Source of the DNA: Betaproteobacteria bacterium
GTDB lineage: Bacteria > Pseudomonadota > Gammaproteobacteria > Burkholderiales > SG8-39
DNA length: 12,708 nt
Direction of reading: 5' to 3'
NCBI GenBank assembly: GCA_005884335.1
Contig: VBCJ01000251.1
Span: forward strand, 1-12,708
Positions 6,231-12,708 of this stretch are shown piece after piece (within the stretch, counting starts at the first letter, position 1; the number at the start of each line of letters is the position of its first letter). A program made the translations under genes and the position numbers. Under the pieces are notes generated by a model that searched no databases, had not been told where the DNA came from, and worked only from the letters and a program-made list of their open reading frames with translations.

Positions 6231-8352
6231 GATGCCGATCCAGGTGCTGTTCATCGAGGACTCCGAAGTCGACGTCGAGCTCGCGCTGCGCTCGCTCGAG
6301 CAGGGCGGGTTCGAGGTCTCGTGGGAGCGCGTCGACCTCGAAGAGGATCTGAGACGGGTCCTGGGCTCGTCCAAACCGCACGCGATTCTTTCCGATTTCT
6401 CGATGCCGCGCTTCGACGGGGTCGATGCCCTGCGCCTGGTGAAAGAACTTGCTCCGGGCATTCCGTTCATCTTCCTGTCGGGCACGATCGGCGAGGAGCG
6501 GGCGATCGAAGCGATCCGGCTCGGCGCGACCGACTACGTCTTGAAGAACAACATGCGGCGGCTCAGCACGGTCGTAAGACGCGCCCTGTCGGAGGCGGGC
6601 GAGCGCGAGCGCATCCGCATCGCGGAAGAGGAGCGCGCGCGGCTGGTGCAGATCCTCGAGGCGACCAGCGACTACGTATGCATGACCGACCCCGCAGGAA
6701 CGATCACCTACCTGAACGCCGCCGGACGCAAATTGACCGGCGCGCCGGAATCGGAAGGCGTAGGCAGGTCGCTGGGCGAGATCTATCCGGCGTGGGCGCG
6801 CGAGCTGATCCAGCGCGAAGGAACGCCGGCCGCCTCGCGCGCAGGCGTATGGAACGGCGAAACGGCGATCCTCGGCGCCGACGGGACGGAGATCCCGGTC
6901 TCGCAGGTGATCATCGCCCACCGGGGACCGGACGGGGAGATACGCTTCTTTTCGACGATTGCGCGCGACATACGGGAGCGGAAAGCCTACGAAGCGCGCC
7001 TGCAGTACCTGGCGAACTACGATCCGCTGACCGGCCTGCCGAACCGCGACCTGCTCGGCGATCGCACCTTGCAGGCGGTTGCGCACGCCCGGCGCGCGCG
7101 CCGGCCGGCGGCGCTGCTGGTCCTGAATCTGGATCGCTTCAAGCTGGTCAACGAGAGCTACAGCCACGGGGCGGGCGATACGCTGCTGCGCATGGTCGCC
7201 GACCGCCTGAAGGGCGCCGTGCGCGAAGGCGATACCGTGGCGCGGCTCGGTGGAGACGCCTTTGCGGTGCTCGCGACCGATCTCGCGCGCCCGGACGACG
7301 TCGTCTCCGTGGCGCGCAAGATCCGCGAGGCGATGCACTCGCCATTCTGGCTCGAGGGACGCGACCTGCACGTCACGCTGAGCATCGGGGCGAGCGTTTA
7401 TCCGCGCGACGGCGAAGAGTTCGACATGCTGCTCCGCAATGCCGACGCCGCGATGCACCGCGTCAAGGCCGACGGCCGCAACGGCTTCCAGTTCTACGCC
7501 GCCGCCATGACCCGGCAGGCCACCGACCGCGTCGAATTGGAGAACGAGTTGCGCCTCGCGCTGGAGATGAACCAATTGGAAATTCACTACCAGCCCCAGG
7601 TCGTGCTCGCCAACGGGCGCATCGTGGGGGTCGAAGCCCTGATGCGCTGGAACCACCCGCAGCGCGGATGGATCCCCCCCGGGCAGTTCATCCCCATCGC
7701 GGAGGACTCCGACCTGATCCATCCGCTCGGGGAATTCGCGCTCGCGGAGAGCTGCAGGCAGATCCGCGTCTGGGGCGAGGCCGGGCTCGCCGAGCTGCGA
7801 CTCGCAGTCAACGTCTCGGCGCAGCAGTTCCGCAGTCCCGGTTTCGCGCAGGCCGTCGAGGGCGCCTTGCGCGCATCGAAGCTCGAGCCGCGCAATCTCG
7901 AGCTCGAGCTCACCGAAGGCGTGCTGGTCCAGAGCCGCGACCGGACGGTCGCCGTCCTCAATGCTCTGAAAGAGCTGGGCGTGCAGATCGCCGTGGACGA
8001 TTTCGGGACGGGCTATTCGAGCTTGAGCTATCTCTCGCGGCTGCCGATCGATTGCCTTAAGATCGACCGCTCGTTCGTGAGCAAGGCTCACGAACACGGG
8101 CACGACGCGGCGATCACGCAAGCGGTGATCTCGCTCGCGCATTCGCTCGCGGTGCGGGTGATCGCGGAGGGAGTCGAGACGGTGGAGCAGCTGGAATTCC
8201 TGCGCATGCACCGTTGTGATCAGGCCCAGGGGTATCTGTTTTCCCCCGCCGTTCACCCCGAGGCGATGGCGCAGCTTCTGGCGGTCGGCTCGCTCAAGCC
8301 GTCCGCCGCAAATTCAACTGAAGGCGCAGCCGGCAACGCCGGGAGACGATGA
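6223..8352 (+). CDS. REC-PAS-GGDEF(degenerate)-EAL protein, predicted c-di-GMP phosphodiesterase
   Basis: This is a 709-residue cytoplasmic protein. The receiver spans about 7-125 with E12/D13, phospho-acceptor D58, an LSGT switch serine and YVLK lysine. PAS/PAC spans about 145-258. GGDEF spans about 263-425, EAL about 440-685. The GGDEF active site reads GGDAF (343-347), and the usual first metal aspartate is Asn302 (LNLDRFK). The guanine-contact Asn, GD motif and inhibitory-site RxxD (R334-D337) remain. The EAL domain keeps all catalytic positions I checked: E471 of EAL, N530, E562, D592/D593 (DDFGTGYSS), K613, E649, Q669. It should hydrolyse c-di-GMP to pGpG, with GGDEF probably a regulatory GTP or c-di-GMP sensor. 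It overlaps the kinase gene by 8 bases and its receiver is the likely phosphate target. ATG 6223 was chosen; ATG 6232 is possible. Confidence 0.93.
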   Translation: MDRMPIQVLFIEDSEVDVELALRSLEQGGFEVSWERVDLEEDLRRVLGSSKPHAILSDFSMPRFDGVDALRLVKELAPGIPFIFLSGTIGEERAIEAIRLGATDYVLKNNMRRLSTVVRRALSEAGERERIRIAEEERARLVQILEATSDYVCMTDPAGTITYLNAAGRKLTGAPESEGVGRSLGEIYPAWARELIQREGTPAASRAGVWNGETAILGADGTEIPVSQVIIAHRGPDGEIRFFSTIARDIRERKAYEARLQYLANYDPLTGLPNRDLLGDRTLQAVAHARRARRPAALLVLNLDRFKLVNESYSHGAGDTLLRMVADRLKGAVREGDTVARLGGDAFAVLATDLARPDDVVSVARKIREAMHSPFWLEGRDLHVTLSIGASVYPRDGEEFDMLLRNADAAMHRVKADGRNGFQFYAAAMTRQATDRVELENELRLALEMNQLEIHYQPQVVLANGRIVGVEALMRWNHPQRGWIPPGQFIPIAEDSDLIHPLGEFALAESCRQIRVWGEAGLAELRLAVNVSAQQFRSPGFAQAVEGALRASKLEPRNLELELTEGVLVQSRDRTVAVLNALKELGVQIAVDDFGTGYSSLSYLSRLPIDCLKIDRSFVSKAHEHGHDAAITQAVISLAHSLAVRVIAEGVETVEQLEFLRMHRCDQAQGYLFSPAVHPEAMAQLLAVGSLKPSAANSTEGAAGNAGRR
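8341..8346 (+). promoter_or_regulatory. Ribosome binding site for the single-domain receiver
   Basis: GGGAGA ends 2 bases before ATG 8349 and 5 bases before the adjacent in-frame ATG 8352. The spacing favours 8352 as the start actually used, which would remove one Met from the protein. Confidence 0.5.
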
Positions 8353-8792
8353 TGGAAAAGACGATCCTGCTGGTCGAAGACAATCCGAACGACGAGGAGC
8401 TGACGCTGCGCGCGCTGCGAAAGGCCAACATCGCCAACAACGTTATCGTCGCGAGGGACGGCCAGGAAGCGGTCGACTTCCTTTTCGGCACGGGTCGACA
8501 CGCGGGGCGCGAGCCGCTGGCGATGCCCGCCGTGGTCCTGCTCGATCTCAAGCTTCCCAAACTCGACGGTATCGACGTGCTGCACCGGATACGCGCCGAC
8601 CCGCGCACCAAGCTCGTCCCCGTGGTGATCCTCACCTCCTCGAGCGAGGACGAAGACATGCTGCGAAGCTACCAGTCCGGCGCAAACAGCTACGTGCGCA
8701 AGCCAATCGACTTCTCCGCTTTCGCCCACGCGGTCACGCAGCTCGGGATGTACTGGATCCTGATCAACCAAAGCCCGCCGAGCCGCGGCTGA
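8349..8792 (+). CDS. Single-domain response regulator (CheY-like, Rcp1 type)
   Basis: This is a 147-residue receiver with no output domain. It has the acidic pair E10/D11 (LLVEDNPND), phospho-acceptor D66 (VVLLDLKLPKLDG), the VVILTSS switch residue and YVRKPID lysine. The N-terminal LVEDNPNDEELTLRALRK and the inserted loop before the phospho-aspartate (GTGRHAGREP) are typical of Rcp1-type receivers that pair with phytochrome-like kinases, which fits the HisKA type of the upstream kinase. It may be a phosphate sink, a relay intermediate or a protein-interaction regulator. Its start overlaps the stop of the EAL gene in an ATGATGA junction, with the tandem ATGs at 8349 and 8352. It appears to be the last gene of this operon. 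Confidence 0.93.
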   Translation: MMEKTILLVEDNPNDEELTLRALRKANIANNVIVARDGQEAVDFLFGTGRHAGREPLAMPAVVLLDLKLPKLDGIDVLHRIRADPRTKLVPVVILTSSSEDEDMLRSYQSGANSYVRKPIDFSAFAHAVTQLGMYWILINQSPPSRG

Positions 8793-8797
8793 TCCCG

Positions 8798-8818
8798 GCG
8801 CGCGGGCCGCACGCGCGC
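8798..8818 (+). terminator. GC-only hairpin in the gap after the receiver gene
   Basis: GCGCGC at 8798-8803 can pair with GCGCGC at 8813-8818 around a 9-base loop. No T-tract follows, so it is not a classical intrinsic terminator. It lies in the 38-base gap between two functionally unrelated gene groups, which is why it is listed. Such stems arise often by chance at this GC content. Confidence 0.22.
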
Positions 8819-8824
8819 TAACAT
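8819..8824 (+). promoter_or_regulatory. Possible -10 element, leaderless start of the permease
   Basis: TAACAT lies 6 bases before ATG 8831, so transcription could begin at the A of the start codon. No Shine-Dalgarno precedes the ATG and an in-frame TAA at 8819-8821 rules out an earlier start. There is no good -35 hexamer 16-18 bases upstream, so this is weak. Confidence 0.25.
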
Positions 8825-8830
8825 GGCGCA

Positions 8831-11335
8831 ATGCGCCGCTACGCGGTCCGCCGCAGTCTCCTGCTCGCGCCGCTCTGGCAGCACAAGGGCAGGCTCGCCC
8901 TGTCGGTCCTCGCCATCGCGCTCGGCGTCGCTCTCGGCTACGCCGTCCAGCTCATCAACCAGGCGGCCATCAACGAATTCGCCGCCGCCGTGCAGACGCT
9001 CTCCGGAGAGGCCGATCTCGCGGTGCGGGGTCCCCGGGCGGGTTTCGACGAGTCGCTCTACCCGCGTCTCGCAAAACTGCCCGAAGTGGCGGTGGCGAGT
9101 CCCGTGCTCGAGGTGGAGGCGCGCCTGCCCGGGCGCCGCGAGCCGCTGAAGATCCTCGGGCTCGATCTCTTTCGCGCCGCCCGCATCCAGCCGTTCCTGT
9201 CGACCGGCGAAGAGGGCGACCGCCTGGATTTTCTGCGGCCGGAGCGGATTTTTCTCTCCGCCGCGGCCTCCGAGTCGCTCGGCCTGAAAAAAGGCGACGC
9301 GCTCTCCGTCCAGGTAGGTCTGCGCGTGCTTTCGCTGCAGGTCGCCGGAGTGCTGGGCGAGGCTCGCCGGCAGCGATTTGCGGTCGTCGACATCGGCGCG
9401 GCGCAGGCGATCTTCCTGCGCCCGGGTCTTTTGAACCGGATCGACCTGCGGCTGCGCCCGGGGGCCGACCCGGAGCGCCTCGCCGAGCGCCTGCGCGCCG
9501 AGATGCCGCCGGGCACTCTCATCGAGCGGCCGGACGCCGACGTCGGGCGAAGCGGCGCGCTGTCGCGAGCCTACCGCGTCAACCTCAACGTGCTGGCGCT
9601 GGTGGCGCTCTTTACCGGCGGGCTGCTGGTTTTTTCGGCGCAGGCTCTCGCCGTGGTGCGCCGGCGCGCGCAGCTCGCGCTGCTTCGTGTTCTGGGTATG
9701 ACGCGGCGCTCGCTGGTTGCGATGCTCCTCGCCGAGGCCGCCGTCGTCGGCTCGATCGGGGCGCTCGCCGGAATCGCTCTCGGCCATGCGAGCGCCGCCT
9801 TCGTGCTCGAGCGCTTCGGCGCGGAGCTCGGGGGCGGATATTTTCGCGGCCTCGCGCCTTCGCTCGTGCTCGACTGGCTGGCGCTCGCGCTGTTCTTCTC
9901 GCTCGGGATCCTCGCAGCGGTGCTCGGCAGTCTTGTGCCGGCTCTGGAAGCCGCCGGTGCGGGCTTGGCGCCCGCCTTGAAGGCGGGCGATGAAGAGCGT
10001 GCGCTGCGACGGCTGCAGCCGGTGTGGCCGGGACTCGCGGTGCTTCTGGCCGGCGCAGCCCTCACCCAGGCGGGACCCGTGAGCGGGCTGCCCTTGTTCG
10101 GCTATGGCGCCATCGGGCTCCTTCTGATCGGCACGGTGATGCTGATGCCGCGCATCGCGGTGCTCGGGTTCCGCGTTGCGCCGCTCCTCGGGCCGGTATC
10201 GGCGCGGATCGGGCTCGCGCAGCTTCGCGGCGCTCCGGGGCAGGCGGGGGTGAGCCTTGCGGCGATCGTCGCGAGCGTCAGCCTCATGGTGTCGATGGCG
10301 ATCATGGTCGCCTCCTTCCGCCAGTCGCTGGACGAGTGGCTGGAGCGCGTGCTGCCCGCGGATCTCTACTTGCGCGCGGGACCGGGCTCCGACACGGCCT
10401 TCCTCTCGCCCGCCGACCAGCAGACGATCGCGACGCTGGCCGGGGTCCGTCGCGCCGAGTTCCTTCGCAGCCAGCGCCTGATCGTCGCTCCGGACACGCC
10501 GCCTCTCACGCTCCTCGCCCGCGCGGTCGAAGCCGAAGGCAGGGTGCCGCCGCTCCTGGGTGCGGCGCATGCGCTCAAACCGGGCGACCCGCCCGCGGCA
10601 TGGGTGAGCGAGGTCGCCTCCGATCTATACGGGTGGCGGCCGGGCGCCGTCATCGAGATCCCGCTCGGCGGGCGGCGCGCGCGCTTTACCGTCGCGGGCA
10701 TCTGGCGTGATTACGCGCGCCAGCAGGGCGCGGTGCTGATCGAGCGCTACGAGTACCTGCGCCATACCGGCGACGCCTACGCTGACGACGCCGCACTGTG
10801 GCTCGCCCCCGGCGCAGACCCGGCGAGTGTGACGCGCGAAATCCAGGCTCGCGTCGCGGGCGGCACGAACCTCGAGATCGCCGGCCCCGGAGAGATCCGC
10901 GAAGTCTCGTTGAGGATCTTCGACCGTACCTTCGCCGTGACCTATGCGCTCGAGGCGGTGGCCGTCGTGATCGGCCTCTTCGGACTTTCCTCGAGTTTCG
11001 GCGCGCTGGTGCTCGCGCGGCGGCGCGAGTTCGGCGTGCTGCGCCACATCGGAATGACGCGGCGACAGATCGGCTCCATGCTCGCCGCGCAAGGCCTCTT
11101 GGTGAGCGCTCTGGGTCTCGCGGTGGGCCTCACGCTCGGCTGGGTGATCAGCCTCGTGCTCATCCACGTCGTCAATCGCCATTCGTTTCATTGGGGGATG
11201 GAGCTGCACCTGCCCTGGCAGCTTCTGGCCGAATTCGTGGCGGTGATGCTCGTGCTGGCGACTGTCACGGCGGTCGCGAGCGGGCGGCAGGCGATGAGCG
11301 GGGAGGCCGTACGGGCGGTGAGGGAGGACTGGTGA
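8831..11335 (+). CDS. FtsX-family ABC transporter permease (YbbP/AttF-AttG-like)
   Basis: This is an 834-residue inner-membrane protein with about ten membrane segments. TM1 is at about 21-41, followed by a large MacB-like periplasmic domain (about 45-245). An FtsX block has TMs near 252-275, 295-325 and 343-370, two segments at about 396-440, and one at 472-495. A second periplasmic domain (about 500-695) precedes the last FtsX block with TMs near 701-725, 748-780 and 798-820. Both FtsX blocks carry the coupling-helix pattern R-RR-x-LALLRVLGMTRR or REFGVLRHIGMTRRQ. Such permeases need a LolD/MacB-type ATPase and usually move or extract lipids or lipoproteins or transmit mechanical force. No ATPase gene is adjacent. 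ATG 8831 is the only start after an in-frame stop. The end overlaps the AttH-like gene by 4 bases (GTGA), implying joint function. Confidence 0.93.
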   Translation: MRRYAVRRSLLLAPLWQHKGRLALSVLAIALGVALGYAVQLINQAAINEFAAAVQTLSGEADLAVRGPRAGFDESLYPRLAKLPEVAVASPVLEVEARLPGRREPLKILGLDLFRAARIQPFLSTGEEGDRLDFLRPERIFLSAAASESLGLKKGDALSVQVGLRVLSLQVAGVLGEARRQRFAVVDIGAAQAIFLRPGLLNRIDLRLRPGADPERLAERLRAEMPPGTLIERPDADVGRSGALSRAYRVNLNVLALVALFTGGLLVFSAQALAVVRRRAQLALLRVLGMTRRSLVAMLLAEAAVVGSIGALAGIALGHASAAFVLERFGAELGGGYFRGLAPSLVLDWLALALFFSLGILAAVLGSLVPALEAAGAGLAPALKAGDEERALRRLQPVWPGLAVLLAGAALTQAGPVSGLPLFGYGAIGLLLIGTVMLMPRIAVLGFRVAPLLGPVSARIGLAQLRGAPGQAGVSLAAIVASVSLMVSMAIMVASFRQSLDEWLERVLPADLYLRAGPGSDTAFLSPADQQTIATLAGVRRAEFLRSQRLIVAPDTPPLTLLARAVEAEGRVPPLLGAAHALKPGDPPAAWVSEVASDLYGWRPGAVIEIPLGGRRARFTVAGIWRDYARQQGAVLIERYEYLRHTGDAYADDAALWLAPGADPASVTREIQARVAGGTNLEIAGPGEIREVSLRIFDRTFAVTYALEAVAVVIGLFGLSSSFGALVLARRREFGVLRHIGMTRRQIGSMLAAQGLLVSALGLAVGLTLGWVISLVLIHVVNRHSFHWGMELHLPWQLLAEFVAVMLVLATVTAVASGRQAMSGEAVRAVREDW
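11321..11327 (+). promoter_or_regulatory. Ribosome binding site for the AttH-like gene
   Basis: AGGGAGG lies 4 bases before GTG 11332, inside the permease gene. It decides the GTG start, which yields a good signal peptide. Confidence 0.8.
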
Positions 11336-12393
11336 GGGTCGCGCTCGCCCTGGTGCTCGCCTTCTGCCCCGCCATCCTTCACGGGCAGGGTGAGTATCCG
11401 CCGGTGCGCCAGGGCGCGGTGCTGCAGTTCCCGCGCGACCACGGCAGCCATCCGCAGTTCCGCAGCGAATGGTGGTACATCACCGGCTGGCTCCAAGCGG
11501 CCGGCGGCAGGGAGCTCGGCGTGCAGATCACTTTTTTTCGCAACCGGCCGCGCGTTGCAGAAGATGTTCCAAGCCGGTTCGCGCCGCGGCAGCTGCTCTT
11601 CGCGCATGCGGCGCTCGCCGACCCGCTCGCCGCAGGGCTGCTGCACGATCAGCGCGCCGCGCGCGCGGGGTTCGGCCTCGCCCAGGCCGAAGAGGGCCGC
11701 ACCGAGGTCGCGATCGAAGACTGGTCGCTCAGGCAAACCGGGAGCGGCTACGCGGCGGAGGTCGCGGCGCGCGATTTCCGCTACACGCTCCGGTTCGACG
11801 CAAAACAAGCGGTGCTGCTCCAGGGCGAGCGCGGCTTCAGCCGCAAAGGGCCGAACCCGGCGCAGGCGAGCTACTACTACAGCCTTCCGCATCTCGCGGT
11901 CACGGGCAGCGTCGTCATCGGCGGCCGCGAACTGGAGGTCGCGGGCGAAGCCTGGCTCGATCACGAATGGTCGAGCGAAGTCCTGGCCGAGGAGGCGGTC
12001 GGCTGGGACTGGATCGGAATCAATCTTGCCGACGGCGGCGCGCTCATGGCGTTTCGCGTGCGCTCCAGGGACGGCGGGAGTTTTTGGGCGGGCGGAGCCC
12101 TGCGGGGCGCAGACGGCCGCGTGCGCAGCTTCAAGCCGGGAGAGGTCCGATTCGAGCCGCTCAGGAGCTGGCGCTCGCCCCGGACCGGAACCGAATATCC
12201 GGTTTCGGTGCGCGTGCAGGCAGGCGCCTTGACCCTGGAGATCGAGCCGCTCATGGAGGACCAGGAGCTCGACGCGCGCGCGAGCACCGGCACCGTTTAC
12301 TGGGAAGGCGCGGTGCGCGCTCGGGCAGGGGAGAAGGCGGCCGGGCGCGGCTACCTCGAGCTGACCGGGTATTGGAAGCCCCTGAGACTCTGA
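11332..12393 (+). CDS. AttH/CrtC-like secreted protein (lipocalin-like domains)
   Basis: This is a 353-residue protein with a signal peptide (MRVALALVLAFCPAILHGQ). The cysteine at 12 is not in a good lipobox, so it is probably soluble periplasmic. The N-terminal half carries SEWWYITGW (45-53) and LGVQITFFRNRP. The middle has EAWLDHEWSS (206-215) and VGWDWIGINL (223-232). These are signatures of the AttH / carotenoid 1,2-hydratase (CrtC) superfamily, COG5621 'predicted secreted hydrolase', made of two lipocalin-like beta barrels. In Agrobacterium AttEFGH, AttH belongs with FtsX-type permeases, matching the gene upstream. A role as lipid or hydrophobic-ligand binding partner of the permease is inferred. 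No carotenoid genes are nearby, so a CrtC role is unlikely. GTG 11332 is supported by a strong Shine-Dalgarno and GTGA overlap. Confidence 0.9.
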   Translation: MRVALALVLAFCPAILHGQGEYPPVRQGAVLQFPRDHGSHPQFRSEWWYITGWLQAAGGRELGVQITFFRNRPRVAEDVPSRFAPRQLLFAHAALADPLAAGLLHDQRAARAGFGLAQAEEGRTEVAIEDWSLRQTGSGYAAEVAARDFRYTLRFDAKQAVLLQGERGFSRKGPNPAQASYYYSLPHLAVTGSVVIGGRELEVAGEAWLDHEWSSEVLAEEAVGWDWIGINLADGGALMAFRVRSRDGGSFWAGGALRGADGRVRSFKPGEVRFEPLRSWRSPRTGTEYPVSVRVQAGALTLEIEPLMEDQELDARASTGTVYWEGAVRARAGEKAAGRGYLELTGYWKPLRL

Positions 12394-12395
12394 GG

Positions 12396-12412
12396 ATCCG
12401 CGGGCTTCGGAT
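12396..12412 (+). repeat. Short inverted repeat after the AttH-like gene
   Basis: ATCCG (12396-12400) and CGGAT (12408-12412) can pair around a 7-base loop in the 25-base gap before the hydrolase. There is no T-tract, so a terminator role is doubtful. Confidence 0.22.
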
Positions 12413-12417
12413 AGAAT
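12412..12417 (+). promoter_or_regulatory. Possible -10 element of the hydrolase gene
   Basis: TAGAAT matches the sigma-70 -10 consensus at four to five positions and sits directly before ATG 12419. No matching -35 was found. If used, transcription would start near 12424, past ATG 12419, and the start codon would instead be GTG 12434, which has GGAAA upstream. Confidence 0.25.
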
Positions 12418-12418
12418 C

Positions 12419-12708
12419 ATGTCCGGAAATCCCGTGCAGGATGACGCATTGCCCGCAGCTCAGGAAACGTCCTTCGTTGCCGTCCAGGGCCGCAAGCTCG
12501 AAGTCCTCAGAATCGCCGGCGCCGCTGCGCCCACGCTCGTGTTTCTCCACGAAGGCCTGGGCTCGGTCGCGATGTGGCGCGATTTCCCGCAGAAAGCGGC
12601 CGCGGCAACCGGCTGCCCTGCGGTGGTCTACTCCCGCTATGGCTACGGTCAGTCCGAAGTGCTGGGCGGACCGCGCGCGGTCGACTACATGCATGTCGAA
12701 GCGCTCGA
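12419..12708 (+). CDS. Alpha/beta hydrolase (3' end missing)
   Basis: The frame is open from ATG 12419 to the window end, giving 96 full codons. The product is the N-terminal third of an alpha/beta hydrolase: after a variable leader comes a strand, LEVLRIAG, then TLVFLHEGLGS, where HEGLGS (44-49) is the oxyanion-hole turn, followed by MWRDFP and the strand PAVVYSRYGYGQS typical of the first core strands and loop. The nucleophile elbow, acid and His lie beyond the window, so catalytic competence and substrate cannot be judged. There is no signal peptide, so it is cytoplasmic. It starts 25 bases after the AttH-like gene and may be co-transcribed or have its own promoter. The start could be GTG 12434 instead. 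Confidence 0.85.
   Translation, partial: MSGNPVQDDALPAAQETSFVAVQGRKLEVLRIAGAAAPTLVFLHEGLGSVAMWRDFPQKAAAATGCPAVVYSRYGYGQSEVLGGPRAVDYMHVEAL

Noticed and set aside
6163..8256. Very long minus-strand open frame opposite the REC-PAS-GGDEF-EAL gene, and similar ones opposite other genes (for example 8690-10570, 4701-6485 and 2162-3379)
   Set aside because: They are rich in Arg, Ala, His and Pro with no recognisable domain, and mirror plus-strand genes with clear families. High GC removes stop codons from other frames.
8831..11335. Mobile or defence-type system hidden in the window
   Set aside because: No transposase, integrase, nuclease, toxin-antitoxin, direct-repeat array or tRNA-linked attachment site was seen, and base composition looks uniform across the genes.
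11332..12393. Carotenoid 1,2-hydratase (CrtC) function
   Set aside because: The protein shares the superfamily fold signatures, but there are no carotenoid genes nearby and coupling to an FtsX permease fits AttH better.

Overview
The window reads as GC-rich proteobacterial DNA, most likely a betaproteobacterium. Support is indirect: strong third-position G/C bias, a TonB receptor with a Gram-negative outer-membrane C-terminus, NarL-type two-component genes, a YfiR (DUF4154) gene beside a CHASE8-type sensor, and an FtsX-permease/AttH pair. No rRNA or marker gene fixes the lineage. Every gene is on the plus strand, several adjacent genes overlap at ATGA or GTGA junctions, and both ends of the window cut a gene. 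I saw no tRNA, rRNA, CRISPR array, transposase or integrase.

Region 1 (1-2030) is a two-component pair: the C-terminal part of a PAS-PAS histidine kinase of the NarX/UhpB class (HisKA_3), then a NarL/LuxR-type response regulator whose start overlaps the kinase stop by 4 bases. A 146-base gap (2031-2176) follows.

Region 2 (2177-8792) is the most interesting part. In order it holds a TonB-dependent outer-membrane receptor, a periplasmic YfiR-like protein, an inner-membrane histidine kinase with a CHASE8-like periplasmic domain plus HAMP, a REC-PAS-GGDEF-EAL protein, and a stand-alone CheY/Rcp1-like receiver. The last four are tightly packed. In Pseudomonas YfiBNR, periplasmic YfiR represses YfiN, a CHASE8-HAMP diguanylate cyclase. 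Here the same kind of periplasmic front end sits on a histidine kinase. The c-di-GMP enzyme is encoded separately, has a receiver domain, and shows a broken GGDEF site (GGDAF, with the first metal aspartate changed to Asn) beside an apparently complete EAL site. The predicted output is therefore c-di-GMP breakdown under phosphorelay control. This wiring is inferred from gene order and motifs.

Region 3 (8831-12393) is an FtsX-type ABC permease with two FtsX domains, translationally coupled to a secreted AttH/CrtC-like (lipocalin-like) protein. No ATP-binding subunit lies in the window. The 38-base gap before the permease holds a GC hairpin and a -10-like element placed so that the mRNA could be leaderless.

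Region 4 (12419-end) is the N-terminal part of an alpha/beta hydrolase that runs off the window.
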